Shown: positions 6,784 through 14,652, counted from the stretch's first letter. The stretch is 15,620 nt of DNA from Bordetella parapertussis (GCA_945907335.1 CAMDSU010000022.1:1-15620), one strand, 5' to 3'. Notes: a model not told the origin generated them from the letters alone. Numbers and translations: made by a program.

Positions 6784-8814
6784 ATGCAAACCGACCGCTT
6801 TGTCCATTCACAACTGCCTCCAGTGACGGAATGGCCGGTTTTTTTGCACACTGACAACCACACACAAAGTCAGCAAGCTTTCAATCTGGTGGATCGTTTG
6901 CTCGGCGGTGCATTGCAAGAAGCTTGGGCGGACAGGCCATTGTTTCGTTCTTCCTCTCAAACATTGAGTTACCGCACGGTGCTGGCCTTGGTGAACCAAC
7001 GCGTGCGTGTGTTGACTGAAGATTGCCAATTGCAAACCGGTAACCGCGTGTTGATTCGTGGTGGCAACAGCATCGGTTTTGCGTTGGCTTGGCTGGCTGT
7101 GGTGAAAGCAGGACTTGTCGCGGTGGCAACCATGCCTATGCTGCGCGCCAAGGAACTGGGTGATGTGATTGGGCATTCGCAACCTGTGTTGGCGTTGTGC
7201 GATGTGACTTTGCTGGATGATTTATTGATCGCACAGTCCCAACACACTGCAATGCGCCAAGTGATTTGTTTTAACCATGCAGACGATGTGCATTCGCTGG
7301 AGTCGCGAAGTGCCCAGCATTCATCAGACCACATGCCGAGTTGCACCCATGCCGATGACATTGCCTTGTTGGCATTTACCTCTGGCACGACAGGACAGCC
7401 CAAAGCCGCCTGCCATTCTCACCGTCATATCTGGGCCGCTTGTCAGGCCTGGCCGTTGCATGTGTTGCAGGCTGACAGTGATGACGTAATCATGGGAACA
7501 CCTCCTTTGGCATTCACTTTCGGATTGGGAGGTTTGCTGCTTTTTCCCATGGTTGCCGGTGCTTGTGTGTTTTTTCCCGACGGTGTTTTTTCAGCCGAAC
7601 GCATGGTGAGCTTGATGGCTGAGACCAAATGCACGGTGTGCTACACCGCGCCTACTTTTTACCGACAAATGGCCGCCTTTGTTTTGCAAACACCACTGCC
7701 ACATTTGCGCCTGTGTGTGAGTGCGGGCGAAGCCTTACCCGATGCCACCCGTCGCTTATGGCGCGAGCAAACAGGCCTTGAATTGTTAGATGGTTTGGGC
7801 GCGACCGAAATGTTCCATATCTTTATTTCCTCTCCCCCATCTGAGTCCAAACCTGCCAGCTTGGGCAAGGTTGTACCTGGCTATGAAGCCTGTGTTTTGG
7901 ATGCCGATGGCCAAGAAGTGGAGCGCGGTACGCCCGGTCGTCTTGCTGTTCGTGGTCCCACGGGTTGCCTGTATTTGAATGATGTGCGTCAAGCCACCTA
8001 TGTGCAAGCAGGCTGGAATTTTCCGGGCGATACCGTCTCTCAAGATGAAGAAGGGTATTTTTTCTACCACGCCCGCGCTGATGACATGATTGTCTCTTCA
8101 GGCTACAACATCAGTGGGCCTGAAATTGAGGACACACTTTTGTCACACCCCGCTGTGTCTCAATGTGCGGTGATTGGTAAACCGGATCCTGAACGCGGCA
8201 TGTTGGTGCAAGCTTTTTGCGTGCTGGCTGCCGATTGCTCAAATGATGATGTCATGGTTAAAGCCTTGCAAGACCATGTGAAGAAGCATTTGGCACCCTA
8301 CAAATATCCCCGTGATATCGTTTTTGTGGATACGCTGCCACGCACTGCTTCGGGCAAACTTCAACGCTACAAGTTACGCCATCAAGCGCTCACCAAAGGT
8401 CCTGTTATGCACACTGTTTTATGCCCACCAGATTGGCTAGCCCCAAAGGGCTACGCCAACGGTATTTCTGCGCGTGGACAACAGATTTTTGTAGGCGGTC
8501 AAATTGGCTGGAATGCATCACAGCAGTTTGAGTCTGATGACTTTATTCAGCAAACTGCGCAAGCACTGCGCAATGTACTGGCAGTGTTGTCTTGCGCCGG
8601 TGCAACCCCGGAGCACATGGTGCGCATGACTTGGTACGTCACTGACCGAAAAACTTACAGTGCCAGTCTTAAAGCGCTTGGCGAAGTCTATCGCTCGATC
8701 ATGGGTAAGAATTTTCCGGCGATGACGTGTGTGGTGGTACAGGCTTTGATTGAGCCTCGCGCTTTGGTTGAAATTGAAGTCACTGCTGTGCTTCCCGACA
8801 ATTTAGCGCATTGA
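6784..8814 (+). CDS. 2-aminobenzoate-CoA ligase-like enzyme fused to a C-terminal RidA/YjgF domain
   Basis: The 676-residue product has two domains. Residues 1 to about 535 are an ANL-superfamily acyl-CoA ligase: the N-terminal SQLPPVTEWPVFL segment typical of aminobenzoate-CoA ligases, the P-loop LAFTSGTTGQPK (196-207), the DGLGATEMFHIF segment, and the catalytic lysine in PRTASGKLQR (K525). It would use ATP and CoA to make an aryl-CoA. Residues 542-676 are a RidA/YjgF domain, starting MHTVLCPPDW and including PKGYANGI, FVGGQIGW and VEIEVTAVL. RidA proteins hydrolyse enamines and imines. Here the catalytic arginine of classical RidA is replaced by M647 (FPAMTCV), while the EIE motif (663-665) is kept. 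The linker is only about ten residues. In related clusters as I recall them, the ligase and RidA protein are separate genes. The gene starts three bases after the acyl-CoA dehydrogenase stop. Confidence 0.9.
   Translation: MQTDRFVHSQLPPVTEWPVFLHTDNHTQSQQAFNLVDRLLGGALQEAWADRPLFRSSSQTLSYRTVLALVNQRVRVLTEDCQLQTGNRVLIRGGNSIGFALAWLAVVKAGLVAVATMPMLRAKELGDVIGHSQPVLALCDVTLLDDLLIAQSQHTAMRQVICFNHADDVHSLESRSAQHSSDHMPSCTHADDIALLAFTSGTTGQPKAACHSHRHIWAACQAWPLHVLQADSDDVIMGTPPLAFTFGLGGLLLFPMVAGACVFFPDGVFSAERMVSLMAETKCTVCYTAPTFYRQMAAFVLQTPLPHLRLCVSAGEALPDATRRLWREQTGLELLDGLGATEMFHIFISSPPSESKPASLGKVVPGYEACVLDADGQEVERGTPGRLAVRGPTGCLYLNDVRQATYVQAGWNFPGDTVSQDEEGYFFYHARADDMIVSSGYNISGPEIEDTLLSHPAVSQCAVIGKPDPERGMLVQAFCVLAADCSNDDVMVKALQDHVKKHLAPYKYPRDIVFVDTLPRTASGKLQRYKLRHQALTKGPVMHTVLCPPDWLAPKGYANGISARGQQIFVGGQIGWNASQQFESDDFIQQTAQALRNVLAVLSCAGATPEHMVRMTWYVTDRKTYSASLKALGEVYRSIMGKNFPAMTCVVVQALIEPRALVEIEVTAVLPDNLAH
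8395..8409 (+). promoter_or_regulatory. Internal ribosome-binding site and start codon ahead of the RidA domain
   Basis: AAAGG at 8395-8399 lies seven bases before an in-frame ATG at 8407-8409, exactly at the first residue expected for a stand-alone RidA protein (MHTVLCPPDW). This could yield a separate 135-residue RidA product in addition to the fusion. It may equally be a relic of two formerly separate genes. The sequence is directly visible; use in vivo is not. Confidence 0.4.
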
Positions 8815-8821
8815 CTTTGGT

Positions 8822-9646
8822 TTAAATATGCAAGCATTGCTGCAACAGTTCATTGAATTTTTCTGCCTGTTCGAACTGCACCCAATGGCCAGCATCTGCG
8901 ATGACTTGAAAGCTACGCAAGTCACAGGCTGAGAGCAATCCTTGTATGCGGTCTAGGCTGCCATCGTAGAGCGCATCATGCGCGCCCCAAATGCCATGCA
9001 CTTCAGATTGCCAGCGTGGCATCAGGTGCAACATGGCGTCACTTCTTGCAATACGCCTGCGGCGCATGCGGTCGCGTTGCACATTGTGCTCTTGCATGTC
9101 GAGCAATTCAGGCGTGATCAAAGCCTCGTCATGCAACATGATGGCCAGCAAGTTATTGCGATGCACTTCATACCGTTGCTGCTGTGTCATGTCAGCACGA
9201 AATCCGCGCATATTCACAATTTGATTTGACAAACCCAAACCGGGAATGCCCACCATGACCATGCGCTTGATCAGATGCGGATGTGCTGCCGCCAAAAACC
9301 CAAGCACCAAGCCGCCGAATGAAAATCCGACCATGTCCACTGCCGTTACACCCCACAACTGGCTCATGGCCTGCGCCAATGGTTCGGGTAAATCGTCTGC
9401 ATCTAACGCGCCAGGTGGCGATTCAGAATCGCCCATGCCAGGTAAATCGACAGCCCACACGGCTCTGTTTTGTGAGAGCGCTTCCACGTTTCGCACCCAG
9501 TGGTTCCAACTGCCACTGCCGCCGTGTAACAACACCAGTGGATGGCCTGCTGATTCGTTCCATACATGCCAGACTTGCAGACCGGATGCTGTGTGCAATT
9601 CAATGCGTTTGGCTTTGGCTTGTACCTGTGTCAGTGTGTGTGACAT
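8822..9646 (-). CDS. Alpha/beta-fold hydrolase
   Basis: This 274-residue soluble protein has a complete alpha/beta hydrolase signature: the oxyanion motif LLHGGSGSWNHW (39-50), the strand motif AVDLPGMGDS (65-74), the nucleophile elbow DMVGFSFGGLVLG with S109, an acidic residue in WGAHDALYDG, and the catalytic histidine in DAGHWVQFEQ. The frame is open further upstream, but that extension would run into the tRNA gene, so ATG 9644-9646 is the reasonable start; its Shine-Dalgarno is poor. The gene converges on the ligase-RidA gene with seven bases between their stops. Hydrolases of this kind accompany aminobenzoyl-CoA clusters, where ring-opening or thioester hydrolysis are plausible jobs, but its opposite orientation leaves the link uncertain. 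No separate promoter is apparent; it may be read through from the upstream tRNA/ribosomal transcript. Confidence 0.87.
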   Translation of the reverse strand: MSHTLTQVQAKAKRIELHTASGLQVWHVWNESAGHPLVLLHGGSGSWNHWVRNVEALSQNRAVWAVDLPGMGDSESPPGALDADDLPEPLAQAMSQLWGVTAVDMVGFSFGGLVLGFLAAAHPHLIKRMVMVGIPGLGLSNQIVNMRGFRADMTQQQRYEVHRNNLLAIMLHDEALITPELLDMQEHNVQRDRMRRRRIARSDAMLHLMPRWQSEVHGIWGAHDALYDGSLDRIQGLLSACDLRSFQVIADAGHWVQFEQAEKFNELLQQCLHI

Positions 9647-9673
9647 GGGGTTTGTGAATGGCTTGTTCCATGC

Positions 9674-9698
9674 AAAACGCCCACTGAAAGTGGGCGTT
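9674..9698 (-). terminator. Hairpin terminator after the initiator tRNA and the spc/alpha operon
   Basis: A perfect 10-bp stem (9676-9685 with 9689-9698, arm AACGCCCACT) with a 3-base loop is followed on the minus strand by four Ts. It begins eight bases past the tRNA 3' end and is the only terminator-like hairpin between rplQ and the hydrolase. The short T run suggests it may be leaky, which would let transcription reach the hydrolase gene. Confidence 0.7.
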
Positions 9699-9706
9699 GT
9701 GGTATT

Positions 9707-9783
<77 letters not shown>

Positions 9784-9804
9784 TCGTGTTCTTCATTGTA
9801 ACTG

Positions 9805-10194
9805 TTATTCGCTGACTGCGGGTGTGTCTTGCACTTCTGGGCGGTCAACCAACTCGACCAATGCCATCGGTGCGTTGTCCCCGACTCGGTAACCCATTTT
9901 CAAAATGCGTGTGTAGCCACCGGGACGTGTCTTGTAACGGGGGCCCAGCTCTGCAAACAACTTGACGACGTTGTCGCGGTTACGCAAGCGATTGAATGCC
10001 AAACGCTTGTTGGAGAGTGTGGGCTCTTTGCCCAGTGTCAACATCGGTTCGATGACGCGACGCAGTTCTTTGGCTTTAGGCAGAGTGGTTTTGATGACTT
10101 CGTGTTCGATCAACGAGTTCATCATGTTTTGCAACATGGCCAGTCGGTGTGAGCTGGTGCGGTTGAGTTTGCGAAGACCGTGTCCGTGACGCAT
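9805..10194 (-). CDS. rplQ: 50S ribosomal protein L17
   Basis: L17 (129 residues) is a large-subunit protein near the tunnel exit. The N-terminal [20 protein letters not shown] and the segment [20 protein letters not shown] are diagnostic; the tail after the conserved [11 protein letters not shown] is short. It is the last protein gene of the alpha operon, following rpoA as in most proteobacteria, and is separated from it by an 84-base spacer with two hairpins. Minus-strand AAGGAAAAAT precedes the ATG at 10192-10194, giving a plausible ribosome-binding site. The gene is normal in length and shows no sign of damage. Confidence 0.98.
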   Translation of the reverse strand: MRHGHGLRKLNRTSSHRLAMLQNMMNSLIEHEVIKTTLPKAKELRRVIEPMLTLGKEPTLSNKRLAFNRLRNRDNVVKLFAELGPRYKTRPGGYTRILKMGYRVGDNAPMALVELVDRPEVQDTPAVSE

Positions 10195-10226
10195 GATTTT
10201 TCCTTTGTGACGTTGTTTTGCCGGCC

Positions 10227-10267
10227 GCCGTATCAGGTACGGCCAGGGGAGGCGGTGTGAACACCGC
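10227..10267 (-). other. Two tandem stem-loops in the rpoA-rplQ spacer
   Basis: One hairpin pairs GCCGTA (10227-10232) with TACGGC (10238-10243) around a 5-base loop, and the other pairs GCGGTG (10252-10257) with CACCGC (10262-10267) around 4 bases. Neither is followed by a T run, so intrinsic termination is unlikely; RNA processing or stability control of the rpoA/rplQ boundary is possible. The spacer (10195-10278) holds no gene. Confidence 0.45.
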
Positions 10268-10278
10268 TCTGTTTTGTT

Positions 10279-11277
10279 TTAAATACGCTTGGCTTCCAAG
10301 CCGCTGGGCGGCCAGCCTTCGAGCTTCATGCCCAATGTCAAACCGCGTGAAGCCAACACTTCTTTGATTTCGTTCAAAGATTTGCGGCCCAGGTTCGGGG
10401 TCTTGAGCAATTCGTTTTCGGTGCGTTGAATCAGATCGCCAATGTAGAAAATATTTTCTGCTTTGAGGCAATTGGCTGAACGCACAGTGAGTTCGAGTTC
10501 ATCCACAGGGCGCAACAAAATCGGATCAACAGGCGTGCCGCCGCTGCGCGCAGGACTTGAATCAAAGTCTGGCAGTTCGGCGCCTTCCAGTTGTGCAAAC
10601 ACAGCGAGTTGTTCGACCAGAATCTTGGCGGAAGAACGCACGGCATCTTCTGCGGTAATCGCGCCGTTGGTTTCGATCTCAACCACCAAACGGTCGAGGT
10701 CGGTACGTTGTTCTACACGTGCGTTTTCAACGCTATAGCTCACCCGCTTGACCGGCGAGAATGAAGCATCCAACACAATACGACCAATGGATTTGGTGGC
10801 TTCGTCTGCATGGCGACGCATAGAGCCAGGCACATAGCCGCGGCCTTTTTCCACTTTGAGTTGAATGTCGATCTTGCCGCCGTGCGACAAATTGGCAATC
10901 ACATGGCCAGGGTTGATGATTTCCACATCATGCGGTGTTTGGATGTCAGCGGCTGTGACCTGACCTTCACCGTCTTTGCGCAGACTGAGTGTGACTTCAT
11001 CGCGGTTGTGGAGTTTGAACACCACGCCCTTGAGGTTGAGCAAAATATTGACCACGTCTTCTTGCACGCCGTCGATAGATGAGTATTCATGCAGAACGCC
11101 AGCGATGGTGACATCGGTGACTGCATAGCCGACCATGGAAGACAACAGCACACGGCGCAACGCATTGCCCAATGTGTGCCCGTAGCCGCGCTCGAACGGC
11201 TCGAGTGTGACTTTGGATTTGTTGTGGCCAAGTTGCTCGACCTGAATGGCTTTTGGCTTTAAAAGATTTGTTTGCAT
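10279..11277 (-). CDS. rpoA: DNA-directed RNA polymerase alpha subunit
   Basis: The 332-residue alpha subunit seeds RNA polymerase assembly and contacts promoter UP elements and activators. The N-terminal domain contains [20 protein letters not shown] and the C-terminal domain contains [20 protein letters not shown] (the UP-element arginine is R266) and [20 protein letters not shown] short variable linker ([18 protein letters not shown] region) joins them. The closing [17 protein letters not shown] is close to my memory of Comamonadaceae proteins, which is the main taxonomic clue. An AGAGGA Shine-Dalgarno sequence stands upstream of the ATG at 11275-11277. It lies between rpsD and rplQ in the alpha operon. 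Confidence 0.98.
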   Translation of the reverse strand: MQTNLLKPKAIQVEQLGHNKSKVTLEPFERGYGHTLGNALRRVLLSSMVGYAVTDVTIAGVLHEYSSIDGVQEDVVNILLNLKGVVFKLHNRDEVTLSLRKDGEGQVTAADIQTPHDVEIINPGHVIANLSHGGKIDIQLKVEKGRGYVPGSMRRHADEATKSIGRIVLDASFSPVKRVSYSVENARVEQRTDLDRLVVEIETNGAITAEDAVRSSAKILVEQLAVFAQLEGAELPDFDSSPARSGGTPVDPILLRPVDELELTVRSANCLKAENIFYIGDLIQRTENELLKTPNLGRKSLNEIKEVLASRGLTLGMKLEGWPPSGLEAKRI

Positions 11278-11334
11278 TCGTTTTTTTCCTCTCAGTACCC
11301 CCGGTTCGTTACACCGGTAAGGCTAGATAATGAC

Positions 11335-11356
11335 CTTCGCATAAAAGTATGCGAAG
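11335..11356 (-). other. Stem-loop in the rpsD-rpoA spacer
   Basis: CTTCGCATA (11335-11343) and TATGCGAAG (11348-11356) form a perfect 9-bp stem with a 4-base loop. The minus strand after it (GGTCATTATC) has no T run, so it is not a standard terminator. A weaker 5-bp stem (CCGGT/ACCGG, 11302-11318 region) follows before rpoA. The 109-base spacer (11278-11386) is the longest gap in this operon and otherwise holds nothing recognisable. Confidence 0.5.
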
Positions 11357-11386
11357 CGGCGGATTCAGGAGGCTGAGATGCCTCGG

Positions 11387-12010
11387 TTAACGCGAATACA
11401 ACTCAACGATCAATGATTCGTTGATGTCAGCCGCAAATTCGTCACGGTCAGGTGCTTTCTTGAAAACACCTTCAGCTTTGTCGATGTTGACATCGACCCA
11501 CGCCGGCATGCCCACTTGCGTGGCCAATTGCAAGGCTTCGAGCACGCGTCCTTGTTTTTTGGATTTCTCACGCACGCTCACCACATCACCAGCCTTGACC
11601 AGATAAGAAGGAATATTCACCTGGTGGCCGTTGACAGTGATGGCTTTGTGTGACACCAACTGGCGCGCCTCGGCACGGGTTGAACCAAAGCCCATGCGGT
11701 ACACCACGTTGTCCAAGCGTGACTCCAGCAATGACAACAGGTTGGAACCAGTGTTGCCTTTTTGTTGGTCAGCCATGGCGAAATAGCGGCGGAACTGACG
11801 CTCCAACACGCCATACATGCGTTTGACTTTTTGTTTTTCGCGCAACTGCAAACCGAAGTCAGACATACGCTGACCAGAGGTGCGGCCATGCTGTCCAGGC
11901 TTGCTGTCGAACTTGGACTTGTCTGCAATAGAACGACGTGCGCTCTTGAGAAACAAGTCGGTGCCTTCACGGCGGGAGAGTTTGGCCTTGGGGCCTAAGT
12001 AACGTGCCAC
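11387..12010 (-). CDS. rpsD: 30S ribosomal protein S4
   Basis: S4 (207 residues) is a primary 16S rRNA-binding protein that nucleates 30S assembly. The N-terminal [20 protein letters not shown], the central [19 protein letters not shown], and the S4 RNA-binding domain [20 protein letters not shown] are diagnostic. The start is a GTG at 12008-12010 with AAGGAAGA upstream. There is no N-terminal zinc cysteine cluster, so this is the C-minus form. In E. coli S4 represses translation of its own operon at the rpsM leader; whether that holds here cannot be seen. Confidence 0.98.
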   Translation of the reverse strand: MARYLGPKAKLSRREGTDLFLKSARRSIADKSKFDSKPGQHGRTSGQRMSDFGLQLREKQKVKRMYGVLERQFRRYFAMADQQKGNTGSNLLSLLESRLDNVVYRMGFGSTRAEARQLVSHKAITVNGHQVNIPSYLVKAGDVVSVREKSKKQGRVLEALQLATQVGMPAWVDVNIDKAEGVFKKAPDRDEFAADINESLIVELYSR

Positions 12011-12093
12011 TTGATCTTCCTTTTTGTCAACTGCCCGCCACTGGGACGGGGAGCCGCAGACGCAATGTCAGCGGCGGTGGGCTTGGTTTGAAA

Positions 12094-12498
12094 TCAGATG
12101 CGACGGCGCTTTTGCGGACGGCATCCGTTGTGAGGAACCGGCGTTACATCAGAGATGGAATTGATGCGAATGCCCAAGGCGGCTAACGCACGAACCGAAG
12201 ACTCGCGGCCAGGGCCAGGTCCTTTGATTTCGACGTCGAGGTTCTTGATGCCTTGATCCATGGCTGCACGGCCGGCCACTTCGGAAGCCACCTGAGCGGC
12301 AAACGGTGTGGACTTGCGTGAGCCCTTGAAACCTTGTCCACCAGACGATGCCCATGACAAGGCATTGCCTTGGCGGTCTGTGATGGTGATGATGGTGTTG
12401 TTGAATGAAGCATGCACGTGTGCAATGCCATCCGCCACATTTTTGCGGACTTTTTTGCGCACGCGTTGTGCGGCTGAGTTGACGGGTGCTTTTGCCAT
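12094..12498 (-). CDS. rpsK: 30S ribosomal protein S11
   Basis: S11 (134 residues) lies on the 30S platform and helps shape the Shine-Dalgarno binding cleft. Diagnostic stretches are [39 protein letters not shown], and the C-terminal [18 protein letters not shown]. The ATG at 12496-12498 follows rpsM by 12 bases. An 83-base spacer (12011-12093) separates it from rpsD; this spacer has only a weak GCCGC/GCGGC pairing and the rpsD ribosome-binding site. Confidence 0.98.
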   Translation of the reverse strand: MAKAPVNSAAQRVRKKVRKNVADGIAHVHASFNNTIITITDRQGNALSWASSGGQGFKGSRKSTPFAAQVASEVAGRAAMDQGIKNLDVEIKGPGPGRESSVRALAALGIRINSISDVTPVPHNGCRPQKRRRI

Positions 12499-12510
12499 GG
12501 AGGTCCCTCT

Positions 12511-12876
12511 TTATTTCTTCAGCGATTGAGCCGCCTTACGGGGGCCCTTGCGGGTACGTGCATTGGTACGGGTACGCTGACCACGCATGGGCAGACCGCG
12601 GCGATGGCGGAAACCGCGGTAACAACCAATGTCCATCAAACGCTTGATGTTCATGGTGGTTTCACGGCGCAAATCACCTTCAATGGTGAAGTGAGCAATT
12701 TGATCGCGGATTTTTTCTAAGTCAGCATCTGACAAATCTTTGATTTTTTTCGCATAGTCGATACCGCATGCTTCGCAAATTTTGCGTGCACGGGTACGGC
12801 CGATGCCGAAAATGGATGTCAAGCCCACTTCAGTGTGCTTGTGCGGGGGAATGTTGATACCTGCGATACGTGCCAT
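12511..12876 (-). CDS. rpsM: 30S ribosomal protein S13
   Basis: S13 (121 residues) sits on the 30S head, bridges to the 50S subunit and touches P-site t[23 protein letters not shown], the helix-hairpin-helix [17 protein letters not shown] and the basic tail [19 protein letters not shown] are diagnostic. Only 27 bases separate it from rpmJ, which leaves little space for the separate alpha-operon promoter and S4-binding leader found ahead of rpsM in E. coli. Confidence 0.98.
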   Translation of the reverse strand: MARIAGINIPPHKHTEVGLTSIFGIGRTRARKICEACGIDYAKKIKDLSDADLEKIRDQIAHFTIEGDLRRETTMNIKRLMDIGCYRGFRHRRGLPMRGQRTRTNARTRKGPRKAAQSLKK

Positions 12877-12903
12877 GAGAAACCTCTTGAATGCGTTGTG
12901 CGA

Positions 12904-13017
12904 TCAGCCTTGACGCTGTTTGTGACGCGGGTCGGTACAGATGACCCGCACCACGCCCTTGCGGCGGATGATCTTGCAGTTGCGGCAAATTGTTTTGACC
13001 GAAGCCGAAACTTTCAT
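12904..13017 (-). CDS. rpmJ: 50S ribosomal protein L36
   Basis: This 37-residue protein is L36, a small zinc-binding large-subunit protein. Translation of the minus strand from ATG 13015-13017 begins [20 protein letters not shown] and ends [10 protein letters not shown] before a TGA. C11, C14, C27 and H32 form the zinc-ribbon ligand set, so this is the C-plus form. AGGAG (13024-13028) lies six bases upstream. It is placed between infA and rpsM, as is usual at the spc/alpha junction in Betaproteobacteria. Confidence 0.97.
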   Translation of the reverse strand: MKVSASVKTICRNCKIIRRKGVVRVICTDPRHKQRQG

Positions 13018-13028
13018 TTCATTCTCCT

Positions 13029-13059
13029 AAAAACCAGGGACACGCACCTTGCGTATCCC
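13029..13059 (-). terminator. Attenuator-like hairpin between infA and rpmJ
   Basis: On the minus strand GGGATACGCA pairs with TGCGTGTCCC around a 3-base loop (13037-13059), a 10-bp stem with one G:U pair. After TGG it is followed by five Ts (13029-13033), directly ahead of the rpmJ ribosome-binding site. It resembles an intrinsic terminator inside the ribosomal operon, so partial termination at the spc/alpha boundary is plausible. The three bases between stem and T run weaken the call. Confidence 0.5.
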
Positions 13060-13082
13060 AACAAACTCTTTCGCTCAACGCC

Positions 13083-13301
13083 TCACTTGGCGCGGAACAC
13101 AATTCTTGCCCTGCTCAAGTCATAGGGCGTCATTTCCACTGTCACTTTGTCTCCCGGCAGGATGCGGATGTAGTGCATTCGCATCTTGCCGGATATGTGT
13201 CCGAGCACCACGTGTCCATTTTCCAGTTTGACCCGGAAAGTTGCATTGGGCAGGTTTTCAACCACCTCTCCCAGCATCTGGATGACGTCGTCCTTCGCCA
13301 T
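13083..13301 (-). CDS. infA: Translation initiation factor IF-1
   Basis: IF-1 (72 residues) is a single OB-fold protein that binds the 30S A site and supports selection of initiator t[43 protein letters not shown] and [16 protein letters not shown] cover the S1-like domain. It lies eight bases after secY and 65 bases before rpmJ, with an attenuator-like hairpin in the latter gap. Betaproteobacteria often carry a second infA elsewhere, so this may not be the only copy. Its transcript probably also carries an initiator tRNA. Confidence 0.97.
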   Translation of the reverse strand: MAKDDVIQMLGEVVENLPNATFRVKLENGHVVLGHISGKMRMHYIRILPGDKVTVEMTPYDLSRARIVFRAK

Positions 13302-13309
13302 GCGCCCAA

Positions 13310-14626
13310 TCAGCCACCTGGAGCCATCTTGAAGTTGGCCTTTTTAAGCAACGATTCGTACTGCTGACTCATGAGGTAGTTTTGCACTTGCGCCATGAAA
13401 TCCATGGTGACCACCACAATAATCAGCAAAGACGTACCGCCGAAATAGAACGGCACGTTGTACTTGAGGATCAGGAACTCGGGAACCAAACACACAAAGG
13501 TGATGTAAATGGCGCCAGCCAATGTCAGGCGCAACAAAATTTTGTCGATGAACTTGGCTGTTTGGTCACCGGGACGAATGCCGGGGATAAAGCCGCCACT
13601 CTTTTTCAAATTGTCTGCTGTCTCACGGCTGTTGAACACCAACGCGGTATAGAAAAAGCAGAAAAAGATGATGGCTACGGCATACAACAAGATGTAGAGC
13701 GGCTGCCCTGGTGACAAGGCAGCAGAGATGTCTTTGAGCCAGTTGAGGCTTGAGCCTGCGCTGAACCAGCTGACGATGGTTGAGGGCAACAAAATGATGG
13801 AAGACGCAAAAATAGGCGGAATCACGCCCGACATATTGAGCTTCAGAGGCAGGTGTGAAGACTGACCACCATAGACTTTGTTGCCCACTTGACGGCGCGC
13901 GTAATTGACCAGAATTTTGCGCTGGCCACGCTCCACATACACCACAAAGTAAGTGATGGCAGCCACCAAAAGAACGATCAGCAAGGAAACAATGATGCTC
14001 ATCGCGCCTGTTCGGACTAACTCGAGCAAGCCACCGATAGACTGCGGCAGGCCAGCTGCAATGCCCGCAAAAATGATGATGGAAATGCCATTGCCCAAAC
14101 CACGCTCGGTGATTTGCTCGCCCAACCACATCAAGAACATGGTGCCTGCCGTGAGCGACACCATGGCGGTGACTCGAAAACCGATGCCAGGTACATTGAC
14201 CAAGCCAGCAGATGATTCCAGCGCCACAGCAATACCGAGTGACTGGAACACCGCCAAAGCCAATGTGCCGTAGCGGGTGTATTGGGTGATCTTGCGACGG
14301 CCAGCTTCGCCTTCTTTTTTCAAGGCTTCCATGCTGGGAACCACATACGACATCAACTGCATGATGATGGACGCAGAGATGTAAGGCATGATGCCGAGCG
14401 CAAAAATACTGAAACGAGACAAAGCCCCGCCTGAAAACATATTGAACAGGTTGAGAATACCGCCTTCTTGTCCCTTGAAGAGCTGTTGCAGTTGGTTGGG
14501 ATCAATACCCGGCACTGGAATGTGCGTGCCAATGCGGTACACCACCAAGGCGAGCAACAAAAAGACGAGCCGACGACGCAAGTCACCGTACTTGTCTGTT
14601 TTGCCCATAGATGCGCCTGTAGCCAA
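13310..14626 (-). CDS. secY: Preprotein translocase subunit SecY
   Basis: SecY (438 residues) is the channel subunit of the Sec translocon in the inner membrane, with ten transmembrane helices; stretches such as [20 protein letters not shown] and [20 protein letters not shown] are clear membrane segments. Cytosolic loops include [10 protein letters not shown] and [20 protein letters not shown], the ribosome/SecA-contact region. I chose the TTG at 14624-14626 because [20 protein letters not shown] matches the usual Comamonadaceae N-terminus; the first ATG (14606-14608) would give MGKTDKYG, losing only six residues. The Shine-Dalgarno ahead of the TTG (AGAAAGA) is modest. It lies between rplO and infA. 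Confidence 0.97.
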   Translation of the reverse strand: MATGASMGKTDKYGDLRRRLVFLLLALVVYRIGTHIPVPGIDPNQLQQLFKGQEGGILNLFNMFSGGALSRFSIFALGIMPYISASIIMQLMSYVVPSMEALKKEGEAGRRKITQYTRYGTLALAVFQSLGIAVALESSAGLVNVPGIGFRVTAMVSLTAGTMFLMWLGEQITERGLGNGISIIIFAGIAAGLPQSIGGLLELVRTGAMSIIVSLLIVLLVAAITYFVVYVERGQRKILVNYARRQVGNKVYGGQSSHLPLKLNMSGVIPPIFASSIILLPSTIVSWFSAGSSLNWLKDISAALSPGQPLYILLYAVAIIFFCFFYTALVFNSRETADNLKKSGGFIPGIRPGDQTAKFIDKILLRLTLAGAIYITFVCLVPEFLILKYNVPFYFGGTSLLIIVVVTMDFMAQVQNYLMSQQYESLLKKANFKMAPGG

Positions 14627-14652
14627 TGGTTTCTTTCTGTGGTTTTGTGTAC

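Noticed and set aside
12025..12030. TTGACA on the minus strand upstream of rpsD, a perfect -35 match
   Set aside because: It lies only about 15 bases before the GTG start and runs into the ribosome-binding site, leaving no space for a -10 box ahead of the gene.
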